The notes under the pieces are model-generated. The model made no database searches and was not told the DNA's origin. It saw nothing but the letters and a program-made list of their open reading frames with translations. Positions 23,968-36,327 of a stretch of DNA of 59,273 bases are shown here, piece by piece; positions within the stretch are counted from its first letter, which is position 1, and each line of letters begins with the position of its first letter. The position numbers were made by a program, and so were the translations under genes. Origin of the DNA: Scenedesmus sp. ARA3 (lineage: Eukaryota > Chlorophyta > Chlorophyceae > Sphaeropleales > Scenedesmaceae); contig RWJK01000365.1 in the NCBI GenBank assembly GCA_004335835.1, forward strand, positions 1 through 59,273, given 5' to 3'.

Positions 23968-26427
23968 CAGACGTAAAGCAGCGCCAGCAGCCATGCAGCC
24001 GGAGCACCACTAGCAGCCGTGGAGCTGTGTCAGCAGGCGGTGCATTCATGTATCAACGTGCGGCTTGCTGCATTGCATATGCAGTTTCACTCTTGGCTTT
24101 TATTGAACGCCCAGCGTAACCAAACACATACCGGCTGGCCTGCTGCTGCTGCTGCTGCCCTACAGGCAAGTGCAGTGCGCTGATCAAGGTGACTGCCGAC
24201 CTGGGCGACCTGCTGTTTGGCCACAGCACCTGGGACAGCTTCACAGCCATGACGCGCATCTACAAGCACTACCAGCTGCAACTACAGCAGGTGAGGCAGC
24301 TTGCCTGTTTCACAGCCTGCAGGCATGGCTGCGGGTAGCCCTGCTGCTGCAACATGGCTGTGTGGCTGCAATGCACGAAGCTGTTGTGCTGTTGGCTAAG
24401 GTTGCCAGCCTAGTGTGCTGCACGGTAGCGCATGTTGAGTATCACTGTCGTGCTTGCAACGCAGCCAAGGCAGGGACACGTGCCTTCCTGGTTGTTTCTG
24501 CATGTCGTATGCCTTCTGTTGGGGTGCCATGCCCTTACGGATGGAGTGCAAGGCTTGCTGTGCTGTCTACAATGCATGGCTTTGTCAACCTTGCCTGCTG
24601 CTGGCCAGGTGGCTGGTGGCGTGGCCGCCCAGGGCCTGTCTTGGAAGTGTTGGCACCTCACCGATGCACTTGTCAACCTATTCAACGCTCAAGCTTGCTG
24701 TGCTGCCTGTGTGCTGCTTGCAATGTGCTGTTCCTGCTGCAGGTGTCTGGCGGTGTTGCTGCCCAGGGCCTGTCCTTCTCCTCCTACCCCGGGGAGCTGG
24801 CCAGCGATGATGACTTCTACATGACCAGTGCCCAGCTGGTGGTGCTGGAGACCACCAACCACATCTACAACTTCAGCATCCTGGAGGTGCGCTGTTTGGT
24901 GTGGCCTGTGCGCTTGTGGGTGTGTGTGGATACGTGTATATATAAGGTAAGAACGCAATGGATTAGTATGGCTTGGTGGGTGCTGGAAACCACCAACCAC
25001 ATCTACAACTTCAGCATACTGGAGGTGCGCTGTTCGTGTGGCAGTGGCTGCGCATTTGTGTGTGTATATATGATTCCGTGTCAGTGCGAACAGCTACTGC
25101 ACTGCAGCGGTCACTATGTGACACTGGTGCTAGGCACGCAATCTGCCGCGCGGGCCTTCGCATGGCTTGAGACTGACGCTCCTCTCGTTGGACGTCTACA
25201 TCGTCGCCCCGCCTGCAGGGCCTGAGCCCGGCATCTGTGCCCAGCTGGCAGCGCGTGCGTGCCGCCAACCTGCTGGCCAGCAACGGCAGCGCCTGGGTGG
25301 ACACCTTCAAGCGCCACAACAGCGGCACCTACAACAACCAGGTGGGGAGGGATGGGGAAGCAGCTGCTGCGCGCCTGTCCGCGTCTGTGTGGTGCATTGG
25401 TCTGTGGCATTGTCAGCATGCTTATCATCCTTGCACGCATGCCGTGCAAGGCAAAAACCTGTTTCGGCACTTGAAGAAGGTGACGGGAACTGCTTGTTTC
25501 GACCCTCTCGTGCCACTCAGTCACACATCAGTTGTTGTTCACCAGACAGCTGTATCTCGCGCTCTCAGCAGGGCATGATGCTGAAACTGGAAGCAGTGTA
25601 CTGCCGCACACGTTGTGTTACAGCTGCCTGACAACGCTGCTGCCTGCCTGCGCTTCTGGCTGCCTGCCTGCCTGGCTGCCTGCCTGCCTGCCTGCGCTGC
25701 CTGCGGTGCCTCCTCCTTGCAGTACATGATGACTTGAAGCGCTTCGTGCTATCGTACACCGTGCATCACAACTCGCTGACAGTTGTGTCTGCCTGCCTGC
25801 CTGCCGTGCCTCCCCCCTGCAGTACATGGTGCTGGACTTGAAGCGCTTTGTGCCGCGCAAGCAGCTGCAGGCGGGGCTGCTGTGGGTGGCTGAGCAGCTG
25901 CCAGGAGTGGTGGAGGCGGCTGACATGACACAGGTGCGGTGCCTGGACAGTTATTGTTACATCATTATTTGCAACATGCACCGCAGGTGCTGTTGTGTGA
26001 GCAGCGTTGTTGTCATTGTAGTAAGCAGTGTACTTTGCGGTCTGTGTTGGACTGGTGCATGCACAAACAACAATGTTGGTGTGACTGGTGTTTGCTGCGA
26101 TGCCGCATGCACTGTTGCTCAGTCAGCTGTCTCCTGCCCAGCAGCATGGTTGTGTGATGCGCTGCTGCTTGTGACGCTGCTGCGGCATGCATTGCAGGTG
26201 TTGGCTCGGGGCTACTGGCCATCCTACAACGTGGCATTCTTCCCCAACATTTATGAGAAGGCCGGTGAGTGTTCGCCGCACATACAAGTGGAGGCTTATA
26301 TCCTGCAGCTGTACAGCCACAGCGGCTGCACGTTCTGATGCACTCCTGACTCACCCGTCTGTTGCAGATGTGCTGCCGTGCTGCTTGCCAGTGTCACTCA
26401 CGTCTCAGCTGAGCCAGGCGGTCCTGA

Positions 26428-26521
<94 letters not shown>

Positions 26522-27100
26522 TTGCCATGTTCTTGCCGTGCCCAGGCTACCCCAGCCTCATTGATGCAGCTCAGGGCAAGGGCCCACAGTATGGCGACCC
26601 TGCTCGCTGGCTGATGTACCAGGTGAGGCGCGGGCAACAACACATGTTGATTGAATTGGCAGGTGAATCCAGTATTGGTCGGTAAAACGCAGCATGTGCC
26701 TGTCAATTTCACCCCTCATGGCTCAAGTGAAGCCCACGGCCGCAGCTAGGGCTGTGTGGCTGCGGACATGCTATTGGAGAGGCCTCCCTACTTGCCACCT
26801 GTGCAATAGGCACACCAGTGGATGTCGAGGTGTTGTTTGACTTGCGTATGCCCAAGATGGCGGCTGAAGACATCAACATGTGCTGCATGCTGTGCAGGTG
26901 TCGCCGCGTGCCAACATTTTCAGGCGTGATCAGGGGAACGTGCACGACCTGGAGCACCTGAAGCACCTCATGCGATATAACGACTTCCAAAATGACGACC
27001 TGTCAAACGGCCAGCCGGTGGCCTCTGTGTGCTCGCGTGGCGACCTGGCTAAGACGGGCGCCATCCCAAAGGGCTGCTATGATACCAAGGTGAGTTTTGC

Positions 27101-27140
<40 letters not shown>

Positions 27141-27341
27141 CTGCAGTGTGGCTTTTTTGCAATATTGCTCTGCCAATAAACTGTAGTGGTGCACGTATTG
27201 TAGTGGAGATTGTGCTATGCGGCAGGGATTCCCCCACCTCCACTGCTCGCACTGGGTGTGCTGCTGTGCTGCTTCAAAATGAGATAGGTCGATTGCTGTG
27301 TTGTTGGTGCGTTGTTTGATGGCCAACGCCAACTGCTGCTG

Positions 27342-27372
<31 letters not shown>

Positions 27373-27784
27373 AGGTGTCCAGCTACAGCATGGCGCTTGC
27401 CATGGAGAGTGAGGTGGTGGGCGGGCCCACAGCGCAGGGCCAGCCCGCATTCGAGTGGGGGGACAAGTGGGACGGCTTCGCGCACAGGGGCATGCCCAAC
27501 CGGTGAGCAGCGCAGCATTGCAGCCGTAGCTATGTGCATCGGGATGGGGTGTGTCAAGGTAAATGCGTCGAGTCACTGAGCAGCTGCTCATGGCGCAGCA
27601 GTCGAGGCTTGCAAGTCGTGTTGCGCATTACTCAAGGAGAGATGGTTGAGGAGCGTCACTACCATCACATGTGAACTGCTTGCTCACCGTTTGTCTTGCG
27701 GCTGCTTGCTTGCAGGTATGACTTCAGGTTTGAGAAGCAGTCTGCTGCAGACCTGTTGCTGCCAGGAGTGGAGTGCGTAGCTGG

Positions 27785-27879
<95 letters not shown>

Positions 27880-27932
27880 GCTCAATCCTGGTGGCAGGCA
27901 GTGCAGGGACTGCTGCACTGCAGGAGATGTGA
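22437..27932 (+). CDS. PLBD: Phospholipase B-like (PLBD/laminal ancestor) secreted hydrolase
   Basis: N-terminal-nucleophile amidase/phospholipase of lysosome-like or secreted compartments. 13 exons in phase: 22437-22602, 22849-23071, 23292-23497, 23819-23920, 24166-24290, 24743-24886, 25219-25341, 25823-25933, 26198-26264, 26546-26622, 26898-27089, 27375-27502, 27716-27932, giving 626 aa (animal members about 550-590). Residues 1-23 look like a signal peptide (LGAFVALFAFFVISAA). Family landmarks are AAAGYLEGYLTA, GKCSALIKV with the predicted nucleophile Cys near residue 235, FSSYPGELASDDDFYMTS, VVLETTNHIYN, GYWPSYNVAFFPNIY, IFRRDQGNVHDLEHLKHLMR, CSRGDL and GCYDTK. The last exon carries 31 consecutive CAG codons before the final residues, outside the conserved fold. 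Family members mature by autocleavage before the Cys, which is expected here. Introns contain a (CTG)30 run, TGCC repeats and partial exon copies. Confidence 0.95.
24608..24640 (+). repeat. Partial copy of the phospholipase B-like exon 6 5' end
   Basis: The intronic sequence coding GGVAAQGLS repeats the start of exon 6 (24743) about 135 bases upstream, including its CAG acceptor region. Confidence 0.75.
24976..25034 (+). repeat. Partial copy of the phospholipase B-like exon 6 3' end with donor
   Basis: The sequence coding VLETTNHIYNFSILE followed by GTGCGCTGTT is repeated about 135 bases downstream of the genuine exon end, with few substitutions. A decayed copy of the exon 8 start (acceptor, YM..DLKRFV) lies at about 25719-25750. 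Confidence 0.85.
25640..25705. repeat. (TGCC)n tetranucleotide repeat in an intron
   Basis: Runs of TGCC broken by short interruptions in the intron before phospholipase B-like exon 8. A shorter run sits at about 25791-25805, beside the genuine acceptor. Confidence 0.85.
26430..26519. repeat. Uninterrupted (CTG)30 in an intron
   Basis: Ninety bases of pure CTG units in the intron between phospholipase B-like exons 9 and 10, ending 26 bases before the acceptor. Confidence 0.97.
27786..27878 (+). repeat. (CAG)31 coding C-terminal poly-Gln
   Basis: Thirty-one uninterrupted CAG codons in the last exon of the phospholipase B-like gene. Confidence 0.97.
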
Positions 27933-27964
27933 GGGGCGATCATCTGGTGCGACCATTTGTGTTG

Positions 27965-27969
27965 TGTAA
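27965..27969 (+). promoter_or_regulatory. TGTAA poly(A) signal for the phospholipase B-like gene
   Basis: TGTAA 33 bases after the stop at 27932. Confidence 0.55.
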
Positions 27970-30085
27970 GCATGAGTGTGAGGCGACCATGGCAGCGGCA
28001 GCAGGGTCAGCAGTGCGAGGGGTGGTGCAGAAAACGCGCCTGGCTGGAGGTATGCACGAGTGAGTTGCAGCTGTGTAGGCTATGAGGCACGCTAGCAGGA
28101 TGTTCAAAGAGGAATTGCATTCGGATGCGCTTGGTACTGCGGATGCAGCATGCCACTGCAGCTGTTAGCTTCGCATGTAGTTCCCAGAGGGCTGTGCCAG
28201 TAACGATTGATTGTTGGTTTGCTGTTGCTTTTCCGGCATGCAGGCCGTTGTCTGATAATGACTTATTACCTTACGCCAGCCCGCCAGCTGTTCAGTTCAT
28301 GCTCAGCGGGGTCTGCAGAGTCAACACTTGTATCGATGTTGCCTGTTGCACTTCAATGGAAGGCTGTGCTGGGCAGGATTCTGGACATCGTGTGCAGGAA
28401 TAATCATTGTAGCCTTGCCATTTTGTGCGTTGGACTGCCCCCACCTTGTGTGATGTATGAACATTGACTAGCTGCTGTGACAGCCCTGCTGCGGTACCCT
28501 CCCGTGGGGTCCTGTTCGTGGCTTGAGCTCTTGTGATGTTTGCATGCTGGCAGCGTACTATATTTAGCAGCATGTAGTGAGAAAGTATGCTGTGTTTTCA
28601 GTGCAGGAGTAAGCTCTGTATTGGCAAAGACACCTTCTGTGTCTGCCATATGCGGACGTGCTGGGTAGCCTCATCCCAGCGTCAGCTGCGTTGCACCAGT
28701 TTTGTTCGCTTACCAACTGCTGTTTTGGAACGGCTGCGGCAGTATCGCAGACTGAGCAGGCATTTACACTGGAAGCAGTTGTGTTAATCATGCACGGCGC
28801 ACGTGTTTGAATCTGACGGTGTGACAGTGTGGCATATGTCTGCTGCATGTCAGCAGGCGTTAGTAAGTCTCAGGTCAGTGGTGCAGGCTCGGATCTGCAG
28901 CAGTAAAGAGTATGGTGTCTGTGCTGAAGGAGCAGCATGAGCTGAGTGGCACGCCTGAAACTCATCAAGGGCTGCAACCCTGAACCCAACCCTGCATCAG
29001 ACATGTGTGCCACCAACACGCTGGGACAACACTGCAATGCTGCTCCAAGGTTGCGCAGCTGGCTGGCGTGACATCACCCGGCTGGTGCATGCCACGCGAT
29101 GATATAAGTAACATCTGCAAGGCAACACCGAAAACTGGACTGAGGCAAGTCCGACCTCAGAGTCTGAACCTGCTGTTGTGAAGCCCTTGCACTTCTTGCT
29201 CATGCACTACCTCAGCCAACCCTGCACAATGCGCAGGATTTCAACAAGGCGGCTGCAGAAACAGTTGTTGATTGCAAATTAATTGCAAATTAAGGCTTTC
29301 TACTGGGAGTATCGCAACTGAACGACAATTTCAGCAGCGCCCCTTCTGGACTAATCACGCAGCTAATCACAGCCGATGTGCAACCTGAACCACCGCTGGC
29401 CAGTGACAAGTGAGTGCATGGCTGCCCTATAAAGCAGCAGGCATCTTCTTCAAGCATTCAGTGGCAGCGCATCCCTTCCGACTTGCAAACAAACAGTCAC
29501 AAACAAGTACACTCCGCGCTTAGCTTCATTGTTTCGTCTCTTGCTCGGGGTGCTGCAGCTGCTAGTGGAGGCGTGTATTCTCTGTCTTGCGCCCGAAGTA
29601 ATAGTAGGGTTGCGGTCAACGAAAAAATACAGGGCGCGGTGCGCTGTGCCCTGCGCCCTCACGAAGCTTTTCACCAGAGCGGGAGGCAGCTCCCGCCTCT
29701 GCTATCGCACTGCCAGGCTAGCTCTGCTTGCTGCTCCACACCTAGCCACAACACTCTTGCAACACCTCTAGCAGTATAAGATAGGTGTGCAGGTTACCTG
29801 GAGTGCTTGGCAGAAGTACCGGGGGGACCTGTCGCCAGCCTGCTTTAGATGCTGCGAAGCCATGCCCAGGTGAGCAGCTGGCCGAGGGCCTGCCTTAATA
29901 ACTCAGTGCAGCTTGTGTGTGGTGTCTTTCCGCAGGCGAAGCTTTGGCGCACCAGCTGCAGCCACTTCTGCTTACCGGTCCCTGGCCTGTCTACACTAGC
30001 ACTTATAGGTCTAGCTAGCAGCTGCAGCTGGACCCTGCTGTACCCTGCACACTCTGCTGCTGCAACTGTTTGGGACTGTGATGGA
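27970..30085. other. Non-coding region
   Basis: No supported gene. Base composition is closer to even than in the exons. A TATA-like CCTATAAAG is near 29427, followed by open frames of about 120 codons (29414-29779) with no recognisable domain. A short direct repeat (ATTGCAAATTA twice) is at about 29273-29294. A transcript starting near 29450 and running into the minisatellite is possible but unproven. Confidence 0.4.
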
Positions 30086-31520
30086 GCTGCTGCTGCTGCT
30101 GCTGCTGCTGTGCAGATAATTTGCAGAACCGTGCTCGGGATGCCGCTGCTGCTGTGCAGGACTGTGCTGGAGCTACTGCTGCAGTGCAGGACTGTGCATG
30201 ACAGTGCAGCTCTGTGCAGGACTGAGTTGCGCCTGCTGCGGCTGTGCAGGACTGTGCTGGAGCTGCCGCTGCTGTGCAGGACTGTGTTAGAGCTACTGCT
30301 GCTGTGCAGGACTGTGCATGACAGTGCAGCTCTGTGCATGACTAAGCTGTGGCTGCTGCTGCTGTGCAGGGTTGTGCTGGAGCTGGTGACAGACCGTGCA
30401 GGACTGTGCTGGAGCTGCTGCTGCTGTGCAGGAACGTGCTGGAGCTGCTGCTGTTTACGACTGTGCTAGAGCTACTTCTGCTGTTTAGGACTGTGCTGGC
30501 AGTGCAGGTATGATGTGAACCGCTGTGCAGGGTTGTGAGGGAGCTGATAAAGGACTGTGCTGGCCTGTGCTGGAGCTGCTGCTGCTGTGCAGGTTTGTGC
30601 TGGAGCTGCTGCTGCTGTGCAGGTTTGTGCTGGAGCTGCTGCTGCTGTTCAGGTTTGTGCTGGAGCTGGTGGCAGACCCTGCAGGACTGATATTTGAGCT
30701 TCTGCTGCTGTGCAGACAGTCCCAAAGCTGCTGTTGTTGTGCAGGATAATGCCGAAACTGCTGCTGTTGCTCTGCAGGACAGTTTTACAGCTGAAGTTGC
30801 TGCATATCTCTGAGGCTGCTGCTGCTGCTGCTGTGCAGCACAGTGATGGGGCTGCCGTGGCTGTGCTGAAAGGTGCTGTTAATGCTTTCCAGGAATATGG
30901 GGCTGTTACTGTTTTGTAGGAATATGCTGGAGCTGCTCCTGCTGCTTTGCAGGGCTGCGTTGTAGCTGCTGCCACTGTGCAGGGTGTGCCAATCTTGCTG
31001 CACAACACTGCCGGACTGCGCTGGACAGCTGCAACTGCTTTACACAACTGTGCGGGTGTCACGGGAGCTGCTGCTTTTGTGCAGGATGATTCTGCAGTTT
31101 TACATGTTGTATAGATCTGTGCAGGACTGTGTGGGAGCTGCTGCTCTTGTGAAGGACTGTGCCAGAGCTGCTGCTGCCAGCAGTGCTGTGCAGACTGTGC
31201 CAGAGCTGCTGCTGCTGCGTAGGACTGTGCTGGAGCAGCTGTTGCCGTTGTGCAGGGACTGCTGCAACTACTGTGGCTGTGCTGGACTGTGCTGGACTAT
31301 GATGGACTGTGATGGAGCTGCTGCTGCAATGCAAAACTTGCTGGAGTTGATGCTGCTGTACAGTCTGTGCTCTAACTGCTGCTGCTCCTCAGGAATGTGC
31401 CTGAGTTGCTGCTACTTGACAGGAGATCACTGAAGCTGCTGTTGTGCAGGGATGTGCCGGAGTTACTGCTACTCAAGAGGACTTTGCTGGAGCTGCTGCT
31501 GCTGCTGTGCAGGGCTGCAC
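30086..31520. repeat. Degenerate minisatellite of about 30-bp units
   Basis: About 1.4 kb of units close to TGTGCTGGAG-CTGCTGCTGC-TGTGCAGGAC, 30 bases long in the best-conserved part (about 30560-30680) and variable in length elsewhere. Several frames on both strands stay open through parts of it simply because the unit lacks stops. Length changes between units break every frame, so it is annotated as non-coding. Confidence 0.9.
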
Positions 31521-33044
31521 TTGCGCTGCTATTGCTCTTGGGGCTGTCGCCGTGGCTGTTGGTTGGCAAGTAGTACTGTGCCAGCAGCAGCGGCAGGCGG
31601 TCAGCTGTCACAGCAAAGTTTGACAAGTGTGCTAAGATACTGGATCAGCTGTTATCCAGTTCAGCTAAACGTTTAGTTGTCAGCAGGACTGCGATCCTTT
31701 TGATTTAGGATCTTTCCCCGTTAAGTGCTACGGCTTCATAGGAAATTTGAGGACTGCCGGGTCACAGTTGTCTGAGGTTTGGCGACTGTCACATTTTCAG
31801 AGGTGCACCCTTGAATGGTAACATGATGATGTTGTTGATGATCATTGAAGGTTCTCAAGGCTATTACATCTGAAATGCAGTGTGTGGCTACGTAGCGGTG
31901 CAAATATGTGTACCACCCTCTACCTGGAAGTTCCCACCAGATGTCAAGATGCCTAGCTCACGTCGTAAAAGTCACACATACACGAAGCTTCCACACTAGA
32001 CACCGCAAACATCTGATAGCGGCAGCAGCGCTAAAGCTGACAACGGAAACTGCCTACACAGCTGTACTGCTTGTGTTGTGTGTGACCTTTCGGATAACAT
32101 GCCCCACAGCAGGGTTGCGATGAGTTTTGCCAACCAGCCCAGCAGCCCCAGATCGGCTGCAACTTATAAGGTGCGGTGTGCGCAAGCATAAAGCCGATGC
32201 CTGCATACTATGGCTACCCGGCTGATCAGCAGCACCACACAAATTGCTACAGACAATAAATCTACATGATGCAGAATCACACAGCGGCAGCATGCACACA
32301 CAAGCCATCACCCAAGCAGACGTCCGGTGACAAAGCCTTCTGGTGAGTATGACCAGCGCAAAGCATACTGTTTGCATCCACAGCACATCATACCTGCTGT
32401 GTAATAGACGTGCATGCCAAGCTCGCTAGCACACACATTCAAAGCATTGAAGCCATCATCTCAATAATAGCTGGATGAAACACACAAAATACGTACGCAA
32501 TAAAAACATTACTTCAGGCAACAGCATTGCAACTGGCCTGACAATGACTATCAAACTCCAACTAGTTGTCCGTACCCGTGTGTTGATCAAACAAATCTCA
32601 AGCACTCCAAGCTACAAAGCATCACCAGAAGTGCACTACCGTCACGTGCTGCACACGCCGCAGCCCCACGTGTGCACAGCTGTCCCGCTCACCACCAAAC
32701 ATCCCACCCCTTGGCAGCACCATGCATCACACGCTACCGCCAGCCTGCCGCATCGCAGTCATCAGCAGCTCATTCCACTGCCGCAGCTCCTCACACGCTG
32801 CATGCTGCGCTGCAAGCGCCGCACGGCACTCCAGCAGCTGCTGCTCCACACTAGCAGAACCCTGATCACCAGCAGCACCACCCAACCGCACAGTCGCATA
32901 GCACTTGGCAACTGCACAAGCGGCATGCTGCGTCTCCCTGGAAATTAGGCCGCACTCTATCACGCAAACTGCTGCTAGCTTCAGCCAATACAAAGCTGGG
33001 ATGTGTTTCTGCCACCGCCTGATGCAGGCAAGCACCTGCAGATA
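31521..33044. other. Intergenic region, minisatellite to coiled-coil gene
   Basis: No supported gene. It contains relatively AT-rich stretches and probably the 3' UTR of the minus-strand gene ending at 33045. Open frames at 32475-32948 (+) and 32727-33048 (-) have no domain support. Confidence 0.4.
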
Positions 33045-35479
33045 TCAAGCTATTGAACTGCAGCCTGGGTTGCTGTGATATGCGCCGCCAGACTGCGAGT
33101 GCTCTAGCTCCAGCTGCTGCTGCAGCTGCTGCGTGCGCGCCCGCTGCTGCGCCAGCTGCACTTTCAGCAGCTGCAGGCTGCTGCAGTGCTGCTGCTGCTG
33201 ATCTGCAGCAGCTGCGGCCGCAATAGCTGCATCATTAACCAACTCCCTGCAGATTGCAGGCGCCTCTGCTTCCTCAGCATCCCAGAAAGCATCAGCATCC
33301 TCACCATCTACAGCTGCCTGGTTCTGACCCTCATCTCCCTGCTGCGTTGCACCGCTAGCTCCAGCGGCAAACTGCTGCTGCTGCTGCTGCTCCTGCACTT
33401 CCTGAGCTGCATCATTCTCGCCCTCGCACTGCTGCTGCTGCTGCTGCGTCAGCACTGCCAGCGCTGCCTGCTGCATGGCATCCACTAGAGCAGCAGCAGG
33501 GCACCACTGCCCCTCCTGCTCTGCAGGAAGCTGGCTGATGCACTCCTCAAACCCATCAGCAGCATCAACATCAGCATTGTTGTCACCCGTCCATGCATCA
33601 TCGTCCAGCAGCATAACCGACTCACTGCTGCTGCCCTCAGGATCATCACCATCACCAGCAGCAGCAGCAGTGGCATCACTGCTTTGCCATGTGGGCAGCC
33701 AGCCAGGGGACTGGCGCAGCAGCAGCTGTTGCTGCTCCTCCTGCTCAGAGCTGAGCCGCTGTGCTGCCTCGCTCAGCACCAGCAGCGTCCGCGGCTGCAT
33801 CCCCTCCTCACATGCCTCGTCACGCTGCTGCTGCCCAGACGCAGATGCTGCCCTTGCTGCTGCCCCCAGCGTGCTCCTGCGCGCCTTATGCCTTGCAGGC
33901 ACTCCAGCAGCAGCTGCTGCAGGCCCGGCAGCCTCAGCACCTGCACCAGCACTGCTGCTGCTGCCGCTGCTGCCAATCCCGCTCTCTGCAGCATCGTCTG
34001 CTATCGCCGGCATCGCCCCAATGCCGCTGCAAGTGCGCTGCCTGCTTCTCCTGCCAGCACCACCCATGCAGTCCACTACTGTGGCTCTCCTGCTGCTGCT
34101 GCTGAGCGCTACATCCAGTGCTGACAGCACCTGCGTGCCTCGCCTGGAGCTAATCATGCTAACATGGCCGGATGGCGTTGTCACATAGGCCTTAGCTGCT
34201 GGACTTCCTCCTGCTCCTGCTGCTGCTGGCTGCAGCCGCTGTTGACTGGTGTTATTCAAGTTTTCCAGGCTGACCTGGCTGGCCTGGCTGCTGTGGGCCC
34301 ACAGTAGCTCACTGCTGCAGTCAGCAGCAGCTGCTGCAGCAGCCTGCAGCGCAGCTTCTGGATCACCCTGGAGGTCCAGCTCAGCAGCAGCAGCAGCAGC
34401 CTGCTGCTGCAGGCCAGCTGCAAAGGCCTGCTCAATGGCTGCCAGCTGCTGCTGGATGCCGTCTGCCCAGCTGCTGTCCTCGTACCAGGCGCTGATGGTC
34501 GACAGCCGGCTGTCAAGCAGCTGCAGCACAGCCTGCAGCAGCAGCGGAGACACCAGACGGCTGTTGGGCTGAGCACAGAGCAGGTGCGGTGTAGTGCAGC
34601 ATGCTGTGGATGGGGTGGGCGTGTTAAGCAGGACCACTGAGCACAAACACAGCTGCACCAAATATCATCAAGCAAACACGCACCTCATTCTCTCCTTTGT
34701 GCTCCTCCAAGGCTTGCAGCACAGAAGCGCAGCACTCCCCCAGGCACTCATCCACGCTCCTGCAAGCAGGTGCCTCCCCTCCTTCCTGCTGCTGCTGCTG
34801 CTGCTGCAGCTGCTGCTGCAGCTGCTGCTGCTGCTGCTGCTGCTGCTGCAGCTGCTGCAGCTGCTGTGCTGCAACCGGCGCTGCTGGGAGCTGCTGCTGC
34901 GCCTGCCGCTCCAGCTGCTCCAAACCCAGCTGCCCCTGGGTTTCCTGCAGCTGGCTGCGCAGCCTCACCACATCACCAGCCAACTGCAGCGCCACAGCCT
35001 GCACAAACGACACAAGGCACACAGTGAGGCAGGGACTAAGGCTTCAGAAGCAATGACACAGTTGTATGGCGATCATTGGCATGTGCTGCAACCCACGGCT
35101 GCCAAACTAGACGAGGATGCTGCACATGTATACTGTTGCTTTGGTTGCAACCACCGTCTCCCTTCCTCACGTCATGCAGCTGACTCCGCCCAGGCCTCTG
35201 CCAGTGCAGCAGACTCTCTCGCAGCACTGCCCCATTGACCAAATCAAATTCAGAGAGACAGCCTGCATGGAGTAGCTGGCCCTCACCTGGCATGCGCTCT
35301 TGCCCACAAAGCGCTCCTGCACCAGCAGGTGCTGCAGGTGCATGCACTCGTAGCACAGCACCGTGTTGTCACAGATGGCCATGCGCAGCTGCTCCTGCAG
35401 CCGCTGCAGCAGCTGCTGCTGCTGCTGCTGTAACAGGGCAGGCGCACTGCTGGGACCCAGCGCAAGCTCCCACCCGGAT

Positions 35480-35514
<35 letters not shown>

Positions 35515-36327
35515 GGCATCAAGCGCAGCAGCCGCTGCTGCATCTGACTGGCTAGCACGTCCTTCAGAAGATGACGAAGCAACCTGCTGCAGTGCACTAT
35601 CGCAACAGCATGCGCTGCCATCGCAGCAGTCAGGAGTGTGTGGCACCCCAACAGCAGCAGCAGCAGCAGCAGCGGCCTCCACAGGCTGCTGCGAGCCCAG
35701 CAGGGTCTGCAGCAACTTGCTGCTGTGGTGCTGCTGCAGCTGCGTCAGCACGCCTTCCAGCGCGTCGATGCGCTGCTTGGCAGCAACAGCAGCAGCTCTA
35801 TGCATCGCCAGCTTTGCCTCTGCACTTCCCAGCTGTGACTGCAGCAGCCGGATGTGTGCTGTGGCAGCCTGCAGCTGGACCGCTGAGCTGGCTTCCTCCC
35901 AGCGCTGATTCGCGCTGCTGCTGCCGCTGCAGCAGGCAGCAGCATCCAAGCCAGCAGCTGCTGCTGGTGCTGCCGCGCCGCCAGTTGTGATGGCACAGCT
36001 GCACGTGCATGTGCACGTCTTGCTGCTGCTGCTGGCATGGGCAGTTGCGGAGCCTAGCTCGCAGGCACCTGTACTGCTAAATGCTGCTGCAGCAGCAGCC
36101 TGGGCCCAGTCCACTGCTGCTGCTGCGCTTGCTGCTGCACCCGCTGCAGCGCCTGCAGTGGCCCCTGCAGCTGCCTGTGCTGCTGTGGCCTGAATGATGC
36201 GGGCAAGCTCCCGCGTGAGCTTCTGCTGGTGCTGTGCCAGGCTCTCGTTCAGCTGATGCCGCAGGCGAGCAATGACATGCTCATGCTTGCCCAGGCTACT
36301 GCTGAGGCCTGCCATTGACTGCTGCAT
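33045..36327 (-). CDS. Large Gln/Ala-rich coiled-coil protein, function unknown (5' end uncertain)
   Basis: Not recognised. Three exons join in phase: 36327-35287, 34998-34684 and 34568-33045 (stop), giving 959 aa from the ATG at 36327. Open frame continues upstream of that ATG to about 36560, so the start may lie in an earlier exon; an open stretch from ATG 36953 is a candidate but cannot be joined with confidence. The N-terminal part has a helical segment (HVIARLRHQLNESLAQHQQ), Ala- and Cys-rich low complexity and a second predicted coiled coil (ATAHIRLLQSQLGSAEAKLA). The middle exon is leucine-heptad/Gln-rich (GDVVRLRSQLQETQGQLGLE). The C-terminal exon is Ala/Gln/Asp/Glu-rich and ends with another coiled coil (LQLLKVQLAQQRARTQQLQQ). 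No catalytic motif is visible. A structural or scaffold role is only a guess. Confidence 0.55.

Noticed and set aside
29845..31626. Open frames on both strands through the minisatellite (for example poly-Leu/Cys and Ser-rich frames)
   Set aside because: The repeat unit simply lacks stops; frames shift between units and no start, splice or domain evidence exists.
33475..34188. 237-codon plus-strand frame
   Set aside because: Antisense shadow of the coiled-coil gene; Ser/Ala/Leu runs come from CTG repeats read in other frames.
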